Assembly: GCF_013426895.1 (NCBI RefSeq)
Contig: NZ_AP023175.1
Location: forward strand, 2,108,001-2,172,000
Length of the DNA stretch: 64,000 nt
DNA from: Paraburkholderia largidicola
GTDB taxonomy: Bacteria > Pseudomonadota > Gammaproteobacteria > Burkholderiales > Burkholderiaceae
Direction: 5' to 3'
Below, in pieces: positions 56,516-64,000 of the stretch (position 1 is the stretch's first letter; every line of letters begins with the position of its first letter). Below the pieces are notes generated by a model. That model saw only the letters and a program-made list of their open reading frames with translations. It did not search any database and was not told the origin of the DNA. Position numbers and translations under genes: made by a program.

Positions 56516-59401
56516 TCAGCGCAATTCCGTCACCGTCGCGCTCAGGTTCGCGGCGATCTCGCGAGCGCGTTGTTTCTCGTCGTCGCTCAGGCGTTCGGCC
56601 AGTCTCGACTCGATGATCCTGATCGCAGCGGCATACGCCGGTATCCCGCCATTCGCTTCGAAACCGGCGCGCGCACGGGCTATCCATGCCGCGCCGAGCG
56701 AACGGTCGCGCGGCACGCCGTTGCCGGCCAGAAAACGCATGCCGATGTCGTATTGCATCAAGGGATTGCCCAGCAATGCCTCGTTCAGACATGACAGACC
56801 GTCCCAGCGCTGACGCAGTTCGTCCGCGGGTGTGAGTGAATCGTTGCGCCACGGATTCGACGCCGCGTCGGCTGGAACCAGCCAACGCCGCTGATTGCTG
56901 GTGAGTTCCGATTCCGCGCCCGTCGCCAACGCATGCAAAGCGAGCGCAATCTGCGACTGCTCCGCGCCGCCTCGCGCGCCTTGTTGATGCAGTTGCATCG
57001 CCTGCGCGGGGTTGCGCATCGCGCGCGGCCCGATTTCGTACAGGGTCGCGAGATCGCTGGCTGCCCAGTCGTCGCCGGCCGCCAGCGCTTTTCCTAACCA
57101 GACGCGGCCCGCGTCGGGATCGCGCCCGACGCCGCGCCCATAGGCGTACGCCACACCCACCATCCGTTTGGCCTCTGCGTCGGCGGGCGCCGCCTTCGAT
57201 GCCCACGTGAGCGCCTCATGCTCGTCGACCCGGCCGCCCAGGCCCGTGAAGAGATGCCATGCGAGCGAAGTTTGAGCCGATGCGTTGCCCTGTTCCGCAG
57301 CACGCCGGAACCAGTAGGTCGCCGCCGACAGATCGGGCGTGACGCCTTCGCCGAGATCGTAGCTGTCGCCGAGCATCGACTGGTATTTCGCGTCGCCTTG
57401 ATTCGCGACCGTCCATTGCCAATACACACGATCAGTGTCGCTGGCGATGCCGTTGCCCTTGTCGGCAAGCGCTTTCATCGCCATCGCGTTGCCGCTGCGT
57501 GCGGCGGCCTGACACCAGCGCGCCGCATAGTCGGGACGACGTTGCACGCTCGGGCTCCCGAACGTGTACGTGCTGCAAAGCCATGCTTGGGACGCGGGAT
57601 CGCCGAGTTGCGCGCCCTGGGAAAACCAGTTCAGCGCTGCGCCAGCGTCGTGCTTGCCCGCGATGCCGCCCGCGTACGTATAGCCGAGTACGCCATAAGC
57701 CGCGGGAACACGGCGTGTCGCAGCCGCTTCGAGCCACTCGACGCCCGTCTTTCCCGCCAGAGACTGATGATGTTCCGTCAGATACGCCCCGAGCGACACG
57801 CTGCTCGCGGAATCGCCCGCGTCCGTCGCGAGCGTCAGGTAATGCAGCCCGAGAGATTCGTCACGCGGCACTTCGGTACCGGCGAGATACTGGTTGCCGA
57901 TCCAGCGCGCCGCCTCGACGTGGCCATGGTCCGCAGCGAAGCGATACCAGCGCATCGCCTGGTCCTTGTCGACGGGCGTGCCTTGCCCCTGCCACGCCCA
58001 GGCGGCCGCAGTGACCGCCGCGGCGGTGCTGCCGCGCTCGGCGCCCTGTCTGGCGAGCCTGAACGCCTTGACGGGATCGACCGGCTCACCTTCTCCGTGC
58101 AGTGCATACACCGCGAGATTGAGCGAGGCGACGGCAAGCCCCTGCGCCTGCGCTTTTGCAAACCACTTGTGCGCTTCGGCGGGGTTCTTGTGCGTGCCCC
58201 AGCCTTCGCGGTACATCACGCCAAGATCGTTTTGTGCCGACGCCGAACCGGCGTCCGCTGCGCCACGCATCCAGCCGAGCGCGGCTTCCAGGTCAACGGG
58301 ACCGCCACGGCCGGTGCGATAGAGGCCGGAGAGCGCGGCGCGAGCGGCGGCATCGCCTTCGAGCGACGCCTTTCGGTACCAGTCGCGCGCCTCGACATCG
58401 TTCTTTGCGACGCCGGTGCCGGTTGCATAGAAATCGCCAACCCTGCGCTGCGCGTAGACCGAACCTCGCGTTGCTGCGCGCAACATCAGAGCGAATCCAC
58501 GGTGGGCGTCACGCGGCGCACCCACGCCCTCCAGATACGCGTCGCCCAGCACTGCCCCGGCAGCGAGGTTGCCCTGGCGCATGGCCGCGCGCAACCACCC
58601 AATGCCGTTTGCGGGATCGCTCGGTACGCCTTCGCCGCGCAATAACGCGAAGCCGAGCAGGAACTGGGCGCCCGCATCGCCACCGGTCGCACCTCGAATC
58701 ATCCACGCAGCGGCGACGGCGGGGTCGCGCGGCACGCCGCGCCCGAACGCAGCAAATTGCGCCGCGTTGGCCGCGCCGTTCGCGGAGCCTGCGTCGGCGG
58801 CCTGGACGAAGTACCGGTACGCGGCCGTGTTATCGACCGGTTGTCCCTCGCCGTTGGCGCTCATCGCGCCGAGCACATCGGCCGAGACTGCATCGCCTTG
58901 CGCAGCAGCCGATTCGAACCACTTGCGCGCCGCCGTGTAGTCCTGAGGAACCGCCGTGCCGTCGCGATAGACGTTTCCGAGTATGCGGTGCGCAAGCAGC
59001 GAGCCTTCGAGCGCCGCTGACTCGAGGATTGCGACACCTCGCTGGGTGTCGCGCTGCCCGCCGTAGCCGTACGTCATCATCTGGCCGTACAGCGCTCGCG
59101 CGGTCAGATTGCCGCGCGCGGCTTCGTCCCTGCAACGCGTGAGTTCGTCTTGCGACTTGTCGAGCGGCGACGCGCTCCAGAAGCGATAGTCGAACGCCAG
59201 GGCGCAGGGCGTCGTTCTGTCTTCGATCGCCACTAGTGGCACCCCGGCAGGAAGCTGGGTGCTGGAAAGCCGCGCGACGGGAGTTGCATGCGGCGGCGCG
59301 GGTAACGCCATGGCCACGACGGGGAGCCCCGCGAACGCAGCGCCCAGCAACGTGCCGACATGGCGACGCGCGCCTTCGCGTGTCATGTGTCGCACCTTCA
59401 T
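56516..59401 (-). CDS. Secreted Sel1-repeat (TPR-like) protein
   Basis: A 961-residue exported protein. The signal peptide (THVGTLLGAAFAGLPVVAMA-like stretch, from residue 13 to about 34) is followed by more than 20 Sel1-type helical repeats with the usual spacing of G/A positions (for example DYTAARKWFESAAAQGDAVSADVLG). Sel1 repeats bind proteins or peptides. It is the second gene of a pair, starting 2 bp after a secreted protein of unknown family. A second Met at residue 6 could be the true start. Its function is unknown; scaffolding at the envelope is only one possibility. Confidence 0.8.
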   Translation of the reverse strand: MKVRHMTREGARRHVGTLLGAAFAGLPVVAMALPAPPHATPVARLSSTQLPAGVPLVAIEDRTTPCALAFDYRFWSASPLDKSQDELTRCRDEAARGNLTARALYGQMMTYGYGGQRDTQRGVAILESAALEGSLLAHRILGNVYRDGTAVPQDYTAARKWFESAAAQGDAVSADVLGAMSANGEGQPVDNTAAYRYFVQAADAGSANGAANAAQFAAFGRGVPRDPAVAAAWMIRGATGGDAGAQFLLGFALLRGEGVPSDPANGIGWLRAAMRQGNLAAGAVLGDAYLEGVGAPRDAHRGFALMLRAATRGSVYAQRRVGDFYATGTGVAKNDVEARDWYRKASLEGDAAARAALSGLYRTGRGGPVDLEAALGWMRGAADAGSASAQNDLGVMYREGWGTHKNPAEAHKWFAKAQAQGLAVASLNLAVYALHGEGEPVDPVKAFRLARQGAERGSTAAAVTAAAWAWQGQGTPVDKDQAMRWYRFAADHGHVEAARWIGNQYLAGTEVPRDESLGLHYLTLATDAGDSASSVSLGAYLTEHHQSLAGKTGVEWLEAAATRRVPAAYGVLGYTYAGGIAGKHDAGAALNWFSQGAQLGDPASQAWLCSTYTFGSPSVQRRPDYAARWCQAAARSGNAMAMKALADKGNGIASDTDRVYWQWTVANQGDAKYQSMLGDSYDLGEGVTPDLSAATYWFRRAAEQGNASAQTSLAWHLFTGLGGRVDEHEALTWASKAAPADAEAKRMVGVAYAYGRGVGRDPDAGRVWLGKALAAGDDWAASDLATLYEIGPRAMRNPAQAMQLHQQGARGGAEQSQIALALHALATGAESELTSNQRRWLVPADAASNPWRNDSLTPADELRQRWDGLSCLNEALLGNPLMQYDIGMRFLAGNGVPRDRSLGAAWIARARAGFEANGGIPAYAAAIRIIESRLAERLSDDEKQRAREIAANLSATVTELR

Positions 59402-59403
59402 GG

Positions 59404-60780
59404 CTACTGCACGGTCACGTTTTTGACGACGATGTCGGTGTGGTCGTCCTCGTCGTCATACGATGTCCACCATGGGATGCCATAGTTCACGAGCAACGCG
59501 ATGTTGATGCGCTCCGTGCTGCCGCTCTTCTTCACGAATTTGCAATGCAGCTCGACCGCGTCTCCATCGAGCGACCTGAAAACCGTCGACGCGGGAACCG
59601 TCTTGCCGACCTCGCACGTTCTGGCCGTTTCGCCGTACTCCGACGGGAGGGGAACGGGGAATGCGATGCTGTGCCCTTCGAGAAGCGGCAGACTCGCGAC
59701 CTCGACGGCCGTGTCGTCCTTCAACGTGCCGAGCGGCGTCAGTCCAGACCCGACGTTTTGCCGCAGCAGGTCCGCGACACCGAAGCTCAGATAGAAGTCG
59801 GACCAGTCCTTTGGGGTGGAGTCTGCGCCCGGCGTGACGAGTTCGGCGATCACGCCATTGTTGCGGCGGTTCACGAACGTGTCCTTGAACGGCGACGGGT
59901 TGTTCGGTTTCGTCCGATGGTGCCATTCTGCGTCGATCACGAGACGCGCGTACGGCAGCGGCCGGCTGCCGTTCGCCGGCAACTTCCGGCGGATCGAATC
60001 GGGCAAGCGCCGTTCGTCGAACATGTCGTCGAGGTACGCGGACGGGTCGGTCAGCACCTTCGTGCGCGCCGACGGCTTGTGGTCGAGAGTCTGGAAAAAC
60101 TCGTACGTTGCGCGCTGGCGCGACGCCGGTGGTACTGCATCGATCGTGTCCACACCTGCGACCACTACGTCGCAGAAGTTCGGTGTGCGCTTCTCGCTGA
60201 ATTGTGGCGTCAGTTTTGCTACGAGTCCCGATTCGAGGTCCGATTCAGCGGCTAGCAGTTCCGAAGTGGTGTATCGCTCGTCGTACGAGTCGGGCATGCT
60301 GCGACCGACCGAAATCTCCAGGATTTCCAGCAAATCCTTGAAGCCATGTGGCGAAAGCGTTTTTGCCAGCAGGACGAAGTCGCGGCCGTTGGCGGCGATG
60401 GCATCGCAATCGCCCTTCTGACCTTGCGCCAGGTCTTTCATCAAGTGCAGCACTCGCAAGCGGTCGTCCGGCGAGAGCTGACCGCCGAACATCCCTCGCG
60501 CTTGCGAAAATTTGCTGAACTTCTCGCGGTACTCTGCGTCCGCCGCGATCCGCGTGAATACATCCATCAGCAAGCGGCCGTTGTCCGAAGCAGGATCGAG
60601 TCCCGACTGGCTGAAGAACTGGCGGATACGCTCGTTGCTCACAGCCGCGGGATTGACCGGCGCGGTTGTCGACGCTGGTGATTCGGGCGCAACAGGCTGC
60701 GTGCTTCGCATATCGAGTGCATATGCGCTTGCTACCGTGAAAAACAGCACTACCCCGTAGAACCTGGTCTTTAGCTTCAT
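59404..60780 (-). CDS. Secreted protein of unknown family, paired with the Sel1-repeat protein
   Basis: A 458-residue protein with a clear Sec signal peptide (KTRFYGVVLFFTVASAYA, ending at about residue 22). The mature part is hydrophilic, with no membrane helix or recognised domain. A helical N-terminal half with FSQSGLDPASDNGRLLMDVF is followed by a beta-rich half. I chose the ATG at 60780 because the signal peptide starts there; longer in-frame frames add leader-like sequence. The stop is 2 bp before the Sel1 gene, so the two proteins probably act together. Confidence 0.7.
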   Translation of the reverse strand: MKLKTRFYGVVLFFTVASAYALDMRSTQPVAPESPASTTAPVNPAAVSNERIRQFFSQSGLDPASDNGRLLMDVFTRIAADAEYREKFSKFSQARGMFGGQLSPDDRLRVLHLMKDLAQGQKGDCDAIAANGRDFVLLAKTLSPHGFKDLLEILEISVGRSMPDSYDERYTTSELLAAESDLESGLVAKLTPQFSEKRTPNFCDVVVAGVDTIDAVPPASRQRATYEFFQTLDHKPSARTKVLTDPSAYLDDMFDERRLPDSIRRKLPANGSRPLPYARLVIDAEWHHRTKPNNPSPFKDTFVNRRNNGVIAELVTPGADSTPKDWSDFYLSFGVADLLRQNVGSGLTPLGTLKDDTAVEVASLPLLEGHSIAFPVPLPSEYGETARTCEVGKTVPASTVFRSLDGDAVELHCKFVKKSGSTERINIALLVNYGIPWWTSYDDEDDHTDIVVKNVTVQ

Positions 60781-61220
60781 CTTGTTCGAATGTTCAAATG
60801 GCCATTGAACCGGCAACCCGACGCCCAGGCTCACCGATTCATTCAAGCGGCATGCATGACGCGGATGCGGCAGGATGAGATATCGGCAAGTCGGGGAGAT
60901 TCTTGAACAATGGCCGGCTTCTGCCAACTCGTGGACGAATGATCGCTACTCAACCGAGCGCTGTCTTTGCCGAGGTTTTATTGCGAAAGGCAGTTGTGGG
61001 TCACGTTGGCCTATGCGTTTCGATAGCTGGAAAACAGTACGTCGGCTACGTCGGGCGCCGCAGACCGAGCTTGTTCCGCCTGACTCGGCTTCGCGATGCA
61101 TGCTTTGCCGCCCAACGTGTCGGTGGCACCGACGAATCTTCGAACAAAGACATGATGTGCGTCCTCTTGGCGCATCATCGCGTGCGAGGGAAGGGCGACG
61201 GTATCGAGCAACCCGAGAAC
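60781..61220. other. Intergenic region of 440 bp
   Basis: Lies between the secreted pair and the ABC-F gene, all on the minus strand. Short frames occur on both strands, but I see no family signature or ribosome-binding site. The promoter of the secreted pair should lie in the first ~150 bp (60781-60930). Confidence 0.45.
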
Positions 61221-62900
61221 TCAGGCGATGACCTTCTGCTCCCCGGCAGCCTGCTCGCGCATGCGACGGGCTTCGTCGCGCAGGAACTGCTGGTAATCGT
61301 CCAGATCGCCGTCGAAGGGCTCGACGCCACCCTTGGTGACGAGCCAGAATTCATCACATACGGCGCGCAACAGGGCGCGATCGTGACTGACCAGCATCAC
61401 CGTGCCTTCGAATTCGTTGAGCGCCATGCCTAGCGCTTCGCGTGTGGCCAGGTCGAGGTGGTTGGTCGGCTCGTCGAGTAGCAGCAGATTGGGGCGCTGC
61501 CACACGATCATGCACAACACGAGCCGCGCCTTTTCGCCGCCGCTCATCGTTTTGACCGCCTGATGGACCATGTCGCCACTGAAGTTGAAGGTGCCAAGGA
61601 AGGTGCGAAGCGATTGTTCGGTGCCACTCTGGCCGGGTGCGCGCATGTGGGGCGGCGTGTCTCTGGCAAGGCGGATCATGTGTTCCATCGGCGTGTCGAG
61701 CGGACGCAGCACGTCCAGTTCCTGCTGTGCGAAATAGCCGATGTTCAGGCCTTTGCCTTCGCTGATCTCACCAGCGATCGGTGCAAGTGCGTGCGCCACC
61801 GTCTTCACCAGCGTGGACTTGCCCTGGCCGTTGGCACCGAGGATGCCGATGCGCTGTCCGGCCAGCACGGATCGGTTGATGCCCCGCACGATGACCGTGG
61901 GCGGCGTGCCCGGCAGTGCGTCGGTCGGCGCCGGGTAGCCGAAGCTCGCGTCCAGCATCGACAGCAGCGGATTCGGGACGTTGAGTGGTTCCTTGAACTC
62001 GAAGCTGAACTCTGCGTCGGCAAGCACGGGTGCGATCTTCTCCATGCGTTCGAGCGCCTTGACCCGGCTTTGCGCCTGCTTCGCCTTCGAGGCCTTGGCC
62101 TTGAAGCGGTCGATGAATTTCTGCAGGTGGGCGATCTTGTCCGCCTGCCTGGCCATCGCGGCCTGCTGCAACACGAGCTGCTCAGCGCGCATCTCTTCGA
62201 ACTTGCTGTAGTTGCCGCCGTAACGTACGAGCCTGGCGTTGTCGACGTGCACCGTCACCTGCGTTACCGCGTCGAGGAATTCGCGATCGTGGCTGATCAC
62301 GACAAGGGTTCCTTGATAGCGCTTGAGCCACGCCTCCAGCCACACCAGCGCGTCGAGGTCGAGGTGATTGGTCGGCTCGTCGAGCAGCAACAGGTCGGAC
62401 GGGCACATGAGCGCGCGCGCCAGCTGCAGTCGCATGCGCCAGCCGCCGGAGAAACTGTTGACCGGCTGGCTAAGCTGCGCATCAGTGAAGCCAAGGCCCA
62501 GGATCAGCGCCTGGGCACGGGCGGGGGCATCGTGCGCACCGGCGTCGTGCAGGTCCATGTAGGCGTGCGCCATGCGCATACCGTCGTCACTGGCTTCAGC
62601 GGCGGCTACTTCGGCGTGCGCAGCCAGCAGCACGGTGTCACCTTCGACCACGAAGTCGGTCGCGCTCTGCTCGGTCTCCGGCATCTCCTGCGCGACCTGG
62701 CCCATCTTCCACGCAGCGGGAATCGAGAACTCGCCGCTATCTTCGTGCAGCGTGCCGTTCAGAAGGCCGAAGAAGGACGACTTGCCAGCGCCATTGCGGC
62801 CGACCAGACCAATCTTTTCGCCGGGGGTGAAGGTGATGGATGCGTTGTCGAGTACGACGTTAACGCCGCGGCGCAATGTGAGATTACGGACGGAAATCAT
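61221..62900 (-). CDS. ABC-F family ATPase (YheS-like), lacking the usual C-terminal coiled coil
   Basis: A 559-residue soluble twin-ATPase that acts on ribosomes. The first cassette has Walker A GRNGAGKS (about 34), signature SGGWRMRL and Walker B LLLDEPTNHLD. The second has GANGQGKST, SGGEKARL and another LLLDEPTNHLD. The arm and linker (KAKASKAKQAQSRVKALERME) match YheS. YheS proteins usually run to about 630 residues, with an 80-residue coiled coil after DDYQQ(W/F)L. This one stops soon after that point with REQAAGEQKVIA, so its 3' end was lost or replaced. It could still bind ribosomes. Confidence 0.9.
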   Translation of the reverse strand: MISVRNLTLRRGVNVVLDNASITFTPGEKIGLVGRNGAGKSSFFGLLNGTLHEDSGEFSIPAAWKMGQVAQEMPETEQSATDFVVEGDTVLLAAHAEVAAAEASDDGMRMAHAYMDLHDAGAHDAPARAQALILGLGFTDAQLSQPVNSFSGGWRMRLQLARALMCPSDLLLLDEPTNHLDLDALVWLEAWLKRYQGTLVVISHDREFLDAVTQVTVHVDNARLVRYGGNYSKFEEMRAEQLVLQQAAMARQADKIAHLQKFIDRFKAKASKAKQAQSRVKALERMEKIAPVLADAEFSFEFKEPLNVPNPLLSMLDASFGYPAPTDALPGTPPTVIVRGINRSVLAGQRIGILGANGQGKSTLVKTVAHALAPIAGEISEGKGLNIGYFAQQELDVLRPLDTPMEHMIRLARDTPPHMRAPGQSGTEQSLRTFLGTFNFSGDMVHQAVKTMSGGEKARLVLCMIVWQRPNLLLLDEPTNHLDLATREALGMALNEFEGTVMLVSHDRALLRAVCDEFWLVTKGGVEPFDGDLDDYQQFLRDEARRMREQAAGEQKVIA

Positions 62901-63499
62901 ATGGGGCTACTTCGGAGAGGATAGGCATGATAGCCGACCGGATGCGCGGGGCTGTTTTTTTCTGGCCGCACGAGTGACGAGCCGCTCGTGCTTCACGGCG
63001 TCCATCGGCCGCAAAGGGAGGCGGACACTAGCGCACCGGGCGTTCCGGCTGCGGGGCCAGGGAACAGACAGTGAGTGACGGCTTCTGGGCGATAGCATCA
63101 GTTCGATGAAGATGCCGCGTGACGATGTTGGAATTCTCGATGGCAGCTTTCAGGCGGGTCGTGAGAATGCGTATTTCCGGCCATGAAGCGGCACTCGCGT
63201 TTTGTGCCACTCTGCATTCAGACGGCGGCACAGTCCGGCAAAGCGGCCATTCGATCTCCGTCTCCCGCATTGTTAGGGTAAGGCGAGGGCTTGCTGTCAC
63301 GCGTCGATCGGACGGCGCCGGGCACCGGGCACGTCGCCGTGCCCCACGCGATGCATGTCGTCCTGTCGAAATAGAATAATCCGCGCGGGATGCCGCGTTC
63401 GACGTGACCACGGCCTACTCACGGTCGGCGCCTGCCGGTCCTGCGCGATTGGCGTAGATCGACATCCGGCCACGAACGGATGCTTCCAGGACGGCCCTT
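62901..63499. other. Intergenic region of about 600 bp, no convincing gene
   Basis: Between the ABC-F gene and the incomplete LysR gene, both on the minus strand. Frames at 63119-63379 (plus) and 63028-63411 (minus) have no family features, and neither is called. No repeat or RNA gene was seen. Confidence 0.45.
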
Positions 63500-64000
63500 C
63501 TAGACGGCATATCGGATGATGCTCTGATCTTGAACGTTTGCGACCAACTCGTCGGCACGAGATAAAAGCCGAAGGAGCAATGGAGTCGTATTTGCGTTGT
63601 TGTATCCCAGGACGAGATCAATTGTCGGAGGCACGTCGTCAAGCGCCCGGGCAACAACATTCGGTGTCAGCATATTTTGCGCATACAGGGGGATAAGCGT
63701 AACGCCACCCGTGGACGTGACGAGTGACATTGCCGACGGCAGATTCTCGCCTTCATACTCCGCCCTGAGCGTGATCCCGACTTTCGATGCGTAATCCTCA
63801 ATCACGGATTTCAATACCGGAGACGTCCTCGCTGAACTGACGTAAATTTCGCGGGCGAGATCCTGCGGCCGAATCTTTTTGCGTGACGTCAGGCGATGAT
63901 CCGCCGGCAGCACGGCGATCAGGGGCTCCTTTGCCAACAACCTGAAGGACAGGCCAGAGGTTTGCGTCTCCGGGCGAAGAAAGGCAACGTCCAGGTTCCC
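63500..64000 (-). CDS. LysR-family regulator, C-terminal effector domain (5' end outside window)
   Basis: The frame is open from the window edge. It encodes the effector-binding half of a LysR regulator, beginning GNLDVAFLRPET and running through PLIAVLPADHRL, GGVTLIPLYAQN and a typical end. The N-terminal DNA-binding domain lies beyond the window. It resembles the CatR/BenM subgroup (LRPE, LPADHRL), which responds to aromatic-ring products. Downstream is the 600-bp gap. Confidence 0.85.
   Translation of the reverse strand, partial: GNLDVAFLRPETQTSGLSFRLLAKEPLIAVLPADHRLTSRKKIRPQDLAREIYVSSARTSPVLKSVIEDYASKVGITLRAEYEGENLPSAMSLVTSTGGVTLIPLYAQNMLTPNVVARALDDVPPTIDLVLGYNNANTTPLLLRLLSRADELVANVQDQSIIRYAV

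Overview
The window is high-GC, densely coded chromosomal DNA of a Burkholderiaceae bacterium, most like Paraburkholderia or Caballeronia. Supporting signs are the style of PolA, Amn and Dxs, the gene order Rieske oxygenase | xseB-ispA-dxs, a histone-H1-tailed HU protein, OprD- and OmpC-type Burkholderia porins, and a multi-copy palindromic repeat whose spurious reading frames (containing the string FFAAAKKSRQKK) are, from memory, common in Paraburkholderia annotations. This placement is inference from recognition, not from a search.

Layout. 1-2.8 kb: end of amn, repeat element E1, and a split two-gene chromate transporter with a divergent LysR regulator. 3.8-12.1 kb: a LOG-family hydrolase divergent from polA, type II NADH dehydrogenase, a Tat-exported dienelactone hydrolase, a sulfurtransferase and a Rieske oxygenase. 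12.3-16.5 kb: xseB-ispA-dxs (isoprenoid precursors) and folE2, then element E2. 17.4-25.4 kb: a minus-strand peptide-uptake operon (binding protein, two permeases, two ATPases, OprD-like porin) headed by an XRE-cupin regulator, followed by a POT peptide symporter and element E3. 28.7-31 kb: a MocR-type regulator, the HU/H1 protein and element E4. 32.1-36.5 kb: a circularly permuted ATP-grasp / alpha-E / transglutaminase / Anbu-type peptidase cluster, then an OmpC-type porin and a YihY protein. 39.9-49.1 kb: a self-contained selenocysteine module in which fdnG (with in-frame UGA and SECIS), fdnH and fdnI are followed by fdhE, selA, selB and the tRNA-Sec gene selC. 49.1-56.4 kb: accessory-looking DNA with a GGDEF pseudogene starting at the end of selC, a long ChrA, a chemoreceptor scrap, and a LysR + SDR + SDR + old-yellow-enzyme module. 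56.5-64 kb: a long Sel1-repeat secreted protein with a secreted partner, a YheS-like ABC-F ATPase lacking its usual tail, and part of another LysR regulator.

The most unusual content is the family of four giant palindromes (E1-E4). Three are 657 bp and the fourth 658 bp. Each has two ~280-bp arms around a 91-92-nt loop, and all point the same way just after a plus-strand gene. The loop of E3 is inverted relative to its own arms. The flanks show a mirror-symmetric base skew (G/T-rich left, A/C-rich right), and the right ends carry tandem amplifications. No transposase or protein-coding gene is visible in them.

Functional links: outer-membrane porins, the Opp-type importer and the POT symporter together suggest strong peptide scavenging. 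The formate dehydrogenase module carries its own selenocysteine decoding machinery except selD, which is not in the window.
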